A stretch of 11,162 bases of DNA, from the NCBI GenBank assembly GCA_022565415.1, contig JAIUMT010000090.1, positions 1 to 11,162 of the forward strand, in the 5' to 3' direction. Under the pieces are notes generated by a model, which was given only the letters and a program-made list of their open reading frames with translations, did no database searches and was not told the origin of the DNA. Positions 7,651 through 11,162 of this stretch are shown here, piece after piece. Made by a program: the position numbers and the translations under genes. This DNA is from Balneolales bacterium. Lineage in GTDB: Bacteria; Bacteroidota; Rhodothermia; Balneolales; HLUCCA01. Each line of letters begins with the position of its first letter. The first letter of the stretch is position 1.

Positions 7651-8034
7651 GTGCCAACGATTCAGCAGTTAATTAGAAAAGGTAGGAAAAGCAAGGTTAG
7701 TAAAACACCCGCTCCTGCACTTCAAAGTTGCCCTCAGCGACGAGGTGTTTGTACACGTGTGTACACAACAACTCCAAAGAAGCCAAACTCGGCTCTTCGT
7801 AAAGTTGCAAGGGTTCGTCTAACAAACGGCATTGAAGTTACCGCCTATATACCAGGTGAAGGACATAACCTCCAGGAACACAGTATTGTGCTCATTCGTG
7901 GTGGTCGTGTGAAGGATCTTCCTGGTGTGCGTTACCACATTATACGTGGCGCACTCGATACCGCCGGTGTAAACGACCGACGTCAAGGACGCAGCCTTTA
8001 CGGCGCCAAGAAGCCGAAAGACGCTTCAAAATAA
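7651..8034 (+). CDS. rpsL: 30S ribosomal protein S12
   Basis: S12 (uS12) sits at the decoding centre of the 30S subunit and monitors codon-anticodon pairing. The 127 residues contain the hallmark VYTTTPKKPNSALRK (37-51) and GGRVKDLPGVRYH (84-96). The residues whose mutation causes streptomycin resistance are wild type: Lys43 and Lys88, next to Asp89, the residue that is methylthiolated in many bacteria. The start is GTG, giving the standard MPTIQQLIRKGR opening; no in-frame ATG gives a complete protein. There is no Shine-Dalgarno before it. It ends with tandem in-frame stops TAA TAG (8032-8037), which limits read-through in a highly expressed gene. First gene of the str operon. Confidence 0.98.
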   Translation: MPTIQQLIRKGRKSKVSKTPAPALQSCPQRRGVCTRVYTTTPKKPNSALRKVARVRLTNGIEVTAYIPGEGHNLQEHSIVLIRGGRVKDLPGVRYHIIRGALDTAGVNDRRQGRSLYGAKKPKDASK

Positions 8035-8079
8035 TAGATAATCACTGGGTTCTAACCTGAATTCTTATTTCATACGAAA

Positions 8080-8547
8080 ATGCGAAGAAGAAAAGCAGAA
8101 ATACGCCATATCAAACCAGACGCGCAGTTTGCAGACAAACTGGTAACACGTTTTGTTAACTGTTTGATGAAAGATGGCAAAAAAAATACAGCTCGAAAGA
8201 TCCTTTACCAGGCTTTCGAAGTAATTGAAGAAAAAACCGGCAAGCCCGGTATTGAAGTCTTCCGTGAGGCATTAGGTAATGCTGCTCCCGTACTTGAAGT
8301 TCGTAGCCGTCGTGTTGGTGGCTCAACTTACCAGGTACCCGTGGAGGTTCGCACCGAGCGAAGCACAGCTCTCGGTATGAGATGGCTGATTAACTCAGCT
8401 AAAAACAGAAATGACAAATCGATGTCGAGCCGTCTAGCTCGCGAACTGACTGATGCAGCCAATAATGAAGGTGGCGCCGTTCGTAAGAAAGACGAAACAC
8501 ATCGTATGGCCGAAGCGAATAAAGCTTTCGCCCATTTCCGATTCTAA
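8080..8547 (+). CDS. rpsG: 30S ribosomal protein S7
   Basis: S7 (uS7) nucleates assembly of the 30S head by binding the 3' domain of 16S rRNA, and it lines the E site. The 155 residues are the normal bacterial length. Recognisable blocks are LVTRFVNCLMKDGKK (21-35), VLEVRSRRVGGSTYQVPVEV (71-90), the RWLI segment after LGM near 98-104 and the C-terminal THRMAEANKAFAHFRF (140-155). The 45-nt gap after rpsL shows no stable hairpin like the S7 autoregulatory site of E. coli, although feedback control cannot be excluded by eye. The ATG at 8080 follows an A-rich stretch with no Shine-Dalgarno. Confidence 0.98.
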   Translation: MRRRKAEIRHIKPDAQFADKLVTRFVNCLMKDGKKNTARKILYQAFEVIEEKTGKPGIEVFREALGNAAPVLEVRSRRVGGSTYQVPVEVRTERSTALGMRWLINSAKNRNDKSMSSRLARELTDAANNEGGAVRKKDETHRMAEANKAFAHFRF

Positions 8548-8571
8548 AAAGTATTTTAACTCCCCAAGCTA

Positions 8572-10656
8572 ATGACAGAAGCTCAAGTATTAGATCAACT
8601 CAAGAACACGCGTAATATTGGTATCATGGCCCACATTGATGCCGGTAAAACGACGACGACTGAGCGAATTCTATTTTATACAGGTATTTCGCACCGATTA
8701 GGTGAAGTTCATGATGGCGCCGCCACTATGGACTGGATGGAGCAAGAGCGTGAGCGTGGTATCACAATTACATCTGCTGCCACAACATGTAACTGGAAAG
8801 GCACTCGTATCAACATTATTGATACTCCGGGTCACGTAGACTTCACCGTTGAAGTTGAGCGTTCCCTTCGTGTTCTTGATGGTGCTGTAGCTGTTTTTTG
8901 TGCCGTTGGTGCAGTTCAGCCACAATCAGAAACAGTTTGGCGTCAAGCTAACAAGTACAAAGTTCCACGTATTGCATTCGTCAATAAAATGGATCGTACT
9001 GGTGCCGATTTCTTCAACGTAGTTGAAAAAATGCGTGCCAAATTGAACGCTAACGCTGTTCCGCTTCAAATTCCTATCGGAAAAGAAGAAGGCTTCAAAG
9101 GCGTTGTTGATCTCCTCGAAATGAAAGGTCATATCTGGGACGATGCAAACCTTGGTAAGTCTCTCGTTGAAATTGATATTCCTGAAGAACTCAGAGAATT
9201 AGCTGAAGAATACCGTAAGCAACTTATCGAATCTGTTGCAGATACTGATGAAAACCTAATGGAAAAATACCTCATGGAAGAGGAAATTTCTGTTGAGGAA
9301 CTTCAGGCTGCCATTCGTAAAGCTACGCTGAATTTGTCTATCAACCCGGTTGTTTGTGGTACAGCATTTAAAAACAAAGGCGTTCAGGCTCTTTTGGATA
9401 ATGTAATCAACTACATGCCATCTCCACTTGATGTTGCTGCTGTTACCGGTACCGATCCAGACGACGAAGAAAAAATTCTTACTCGTGAAGTAAGTGTTAC
9501 TGCACCTTTCGCAGCTCTCGCGTTCAAAATCGCAACCGATCCTTATGTTGGTAAACTTACTTTTATCCGGGTTTACTCTGGTACTCTCGAAGCTGGTTCT
9601 TATGTAAAGAACACTTCAACCGGAAAGAAAGAACGTATTGGCCGATTGCTTAAAATGCACGCCAACACTAAAGAAGATATTAAAACAGTTCGCGCTGGTG
9701 ATATTGCTGCCGCTGTTGGTATTAAGGAAGTTCGCACCGGCGACACCCTTGCCGCAGAAGACGCTCCTATCATCCTCGAGCAAATGGTATTCCCTGAGCC
9801 GGTAATTAAACTCGCTGTTGAGCCTAAAACCAAGGCCGATAACGACAAACTTACTACAGGTCTTGCCAAACTTGCTGAAGAAGATCCTACTTTCAAGGTT
9901 TCTGTTGACGATGAAACAGGTCAAACTACTATTGCAGGTATGGGTGAACTTCACCTCGAAATTATTGTCGACCGACTCAAGCGTGAGTTCAAGGTTGAAG
10001 CTAACGTTGGTAAGCCTCAGGTATCTTACCGTGAGACCATCACCAAACCGTTTGTTCACCGTGAAATCTACAAGAAACAAACTGGTGGTCGTGGTAAATT
10101 CGCCGACATTCAGTTCGAAATCATGCCTATCGAAGGAAACACTGGTTTCCAATTCGTAAATGAAGTAACTGGTGGTAACATTCCACGTGAATTCATCTCT
10201 CCAGTCGAGAAAGGCTTTAAGTCTGGTATGTCATCTGGTATTCAGGCTGGCTACCCAATTGAAGGATTAAAAGTCCGCTTATTCGACGGTTCATATCACG
10301 ATGTCGATTCTGATGCACTTAGTTTCGAATTGTGTGCCCGTGCTGGTCTGCGAGAAGCTGCGAAAAGAGCATCTCCTATCATTCTCGAGCCGATTATGAA
10401 AGTTGAAGTAATCACCCCTGAAGAATATATGGGTGATATTATCGGTGACCTAAACAGTCGTCGTGGAATGATTTTAGGAATGGATAACCAGGTAGATGGG
10501 TCAATTATTGACGCTGAAGTACCACTTGCAGAAATGTTCGGTTATTCAACTAACCTCCGGTCTTTATCGCAAGGACGTGCTGTGTACTCTATGGAATTCG
10601 AGAAATTCGCTCCAGTACCAGATTCCATTGCGAAAACCATTATTGAAGAAAAATAA
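8572..10656 (+). CDS. fusA: Elongation factor G
   Basis: EF-G is the GTPase that moves tRNAs and mRNA through the ribosome after peptide transfer and, with RRF, splits post-termination ribosomes. The 694 residues are full length. GTPase motifs are G1 AHIDAGKT (20-27), switch I GITITSAATT (63-72), G3 DTPGHVDF (84-91), G4 NKMD (138-141) and G5 CGTAFKNKG (262-270). Domain III carries GMGELHLEI (456-464), domain IV contains TGGRGKFADI (504-513), and domain V ends with YSTNLRSLSQGRA (658-670). Its place in the str operon, 24 nt after rpsG, supports the canonical translocase rather than a specialised EF-G2. No Shine-Dalgarno precedes the ATG. Codon choice is strongly biased, as expected for high expression. 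Confidence 0.98.
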   Translation: MTEAQVLDQLKNTRNIGIMAHIDAGKTTTTERILFYTGISHRLGEVHDGAATMDWMEQERERGITITSAATTCNWKGTRINIIDTPGHVDFTVEVERSLRVLDGAVAVFCAVGAVQPQSETVWRQANKYKVPRIAFVNKMDRTGADFFNVVEKMRAKLNANAVPLQIPIGKEEGFKGVVDLLEMKGHIWDDANLGKSLVEIDIPEELRELAEEYRKQLIESVADTDENLMEKYLMEEEISVEELQAAIRKATLNLSINPVVCGTAFKNKGVQALLDNVINYMPSPLDVAAVTGTDPDDEEKILTREVSVTAPFAALAFKIATDPYVGKLTFIRVYSGTLEAGSYVKNTSTGKKERIGRLLKMHANTKEDIKTVRAGDIAAAVGIKEVRTGDTLAAEDAPIILEQMVFPEPVIKLAVEPKTKADNDKLTTGLAKLAEEDPTFKVSVDDETGQTTIAGMGELHLEIIVDRLKREFKVEANVGKPQVSYRETITKPFVHREIYKKQTGGRGKFADIQFEIMPIEGNTGFQFVNEVTGGNIPREFISPVEKGFKSGMSSGIQAGYPIEGLKVRLFDGSYHDVDSDALSFELCARAGLREAAKRASPIILEPIMKVEVITPEEYMGDIIGDLNSRRGMILGMDNQVDGSIIDAEVPLAEMFGYSTNLRSLSQGRAVYSMEFEKFAPVPDSIAKTIIEEK

Positions 10657-10683
10657 TTAACAGTTTAACAAAGCTCTAAAGTC

Positions 10684-11162
10684 ATGGCAAAAGAAGCATT
10701 TAATCGCGCGAAGCCACACGTAAACATTGGAACGATTGGTCACGTTGATCACGGAAAGACGACCCTCACTGCGGCGATCACGAAAGTGTTAACGTCTAAA
10801 TATGGTGGATCGGCTAAGAATTTTGATGAGATCGACAACGCGCCTGAAGAACGTGAGCGTGGTATCACCATTGCTACCTCTCACGTAGAATATGAAACCG
10901 AAGCGCGTCATTACGCCCACGTAGACTGTCCGGGTCACGCCGACTATGTTAAGAACATGGTTACTGGTGCTGCTCAGATGGACGGTGCTATCATCGTAGT
11001 TGCGGCCACAGACGGACCAATGCCACAGACACGCGAGCATATTTTGCTTGCCCGACAGGTTGGTGTACCTCACCTGGTTGTATTCATGAACAAAGTTGAC
11101 CTTGTAGACGACGAAGAGTTGATCGACCTGGTAGAATTGGAAGTTCGTGAGCTACTTAGCAA
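10684..11162 (+). CDS. tuf: Elongation factor Tu (3' part beyond window)
   Basis: EF-Tu delivers aminoacyl-tRNA to the ribosomal A site. Only the first 159 codons are inside the window. The start MAKEAFNRAKPHVNIGTIGH is standard. G1 GHVDHGKT (19-26), GITIATSHVEYE in the switch I region, G3 DCPGHADYVKNM and the G4 motif NKVD are intact, which covers most of domain I. It follows fusA by 27 nt with no terminator between them, so it is the fourth gene of the str operon. Whether a second tuf copy exists cannot be judged from here. Confidence 0.97.
   Translation, partial: MAKEAFNRAKPHVNIGTIGHVDHGKTTLTAAITKVLTSKYGGSAKNFDEIDNAPEERERGITIATSHVEYETEARHYAHVDCPGHADYVKNMVTGAAQMDGAIIVVAATDGPMPQTREHILLARQVGVPHLVVFMNKVDLVDDEELIDLVELEVRELLS

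Noticed and set aside
8045..8062. GGTT-CT-AACC dyad between rpsL and rpsG as an S7 autoregulatory hairpin
   Set aside because: The 2-nt centre cannot form a loop and the arms are only 4 bp, so it does not resemble the known S7 target.
9616..10152. A 178-codon open frame on the minus strand inside fusA
   Set aside because: Biased codon use in the highly expressed EF-G gene keeps the opposite strand open. The product is low-information and overlaps conserved EF-G domains.
1..11162. Hidden defence, mobile or biosynthetic system
   Set aside because: All long frames are explained by housekeeping or iron-uptake genes, gaps are at most 198 nt, and no direct repeats, terminal inverted repeats or spacer arrays are visible.

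Overview
The window looks like a chromosomal housekeeping segment from a Gram-negative bacterium of the Bacteroidota/Balneolota/Rhodothermota/Chlorobiota group. This is inferred from several signs. The S12, S7, EF-G and EF-Tu sequences have the look of that group. Shine-Dalgarno sequences are missing in front of nearly every gene. Two promoter-like sites match the Bacteroidota TTTG / TAnnTTTG pattern. A Balneola-like marine bacterium is my best guess, but I cannot fix the lineage without alignment. I see no mobile element, integrase, phage gene, toxin-antitoxin pair, CRISPR array, tRNA or rRNA.

Layout. Positions 1-3071 (minus strand) hold a ferric-iron type ABC uptake operon in the order binding protein (fbpA), fused double-domain permease (fbpB), ATPase (fbpC, running off the left edge). 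The three genes are almost contiguous: a 2-nt gap, then a 4-nt ATGA overlap. Just upstream on the same strand (3214-3459) is a small gene for a Rof-family Rho-binding antiterminator. Divergent from it is typA/bipA (3581-5395, plus), a ribosome-associated GTPase. typA meets recG (5392-7452, minus) tail to tail, and the two stop codons overlap. A 198-nt divergent region separates recG from the classical str operon: rpsL, rpsG, fusA and the start of tuf, which is cut by the right edge.

How the genes work together. The left third imports Fe3+ from the periplasm. The right third makes core translation machinery: decoding-centre protein S12, head protein S7, translocase EF-G and tRNA carrier EF-Tu. 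TypA, RecG and Rof are general factors for ribosome assembly or stress translation, replication-fork rescue and termination control. The window therefore carries three translational GTPases in about 7.6 kb, from two separate transcription units.

Novelty. I looked for an undescribed system on both strands and did not find one. The points most worth checking are modest: an operator-like set of dyads in the promoter-sized gap upstream of the iron operon, a Rof gene placed next to that operon in an apparently non-proteobacterial genome, an altered G5 (SAL) motif in TypA, and the overlapping stop codons of typA and recG with no intrinsic terminator.
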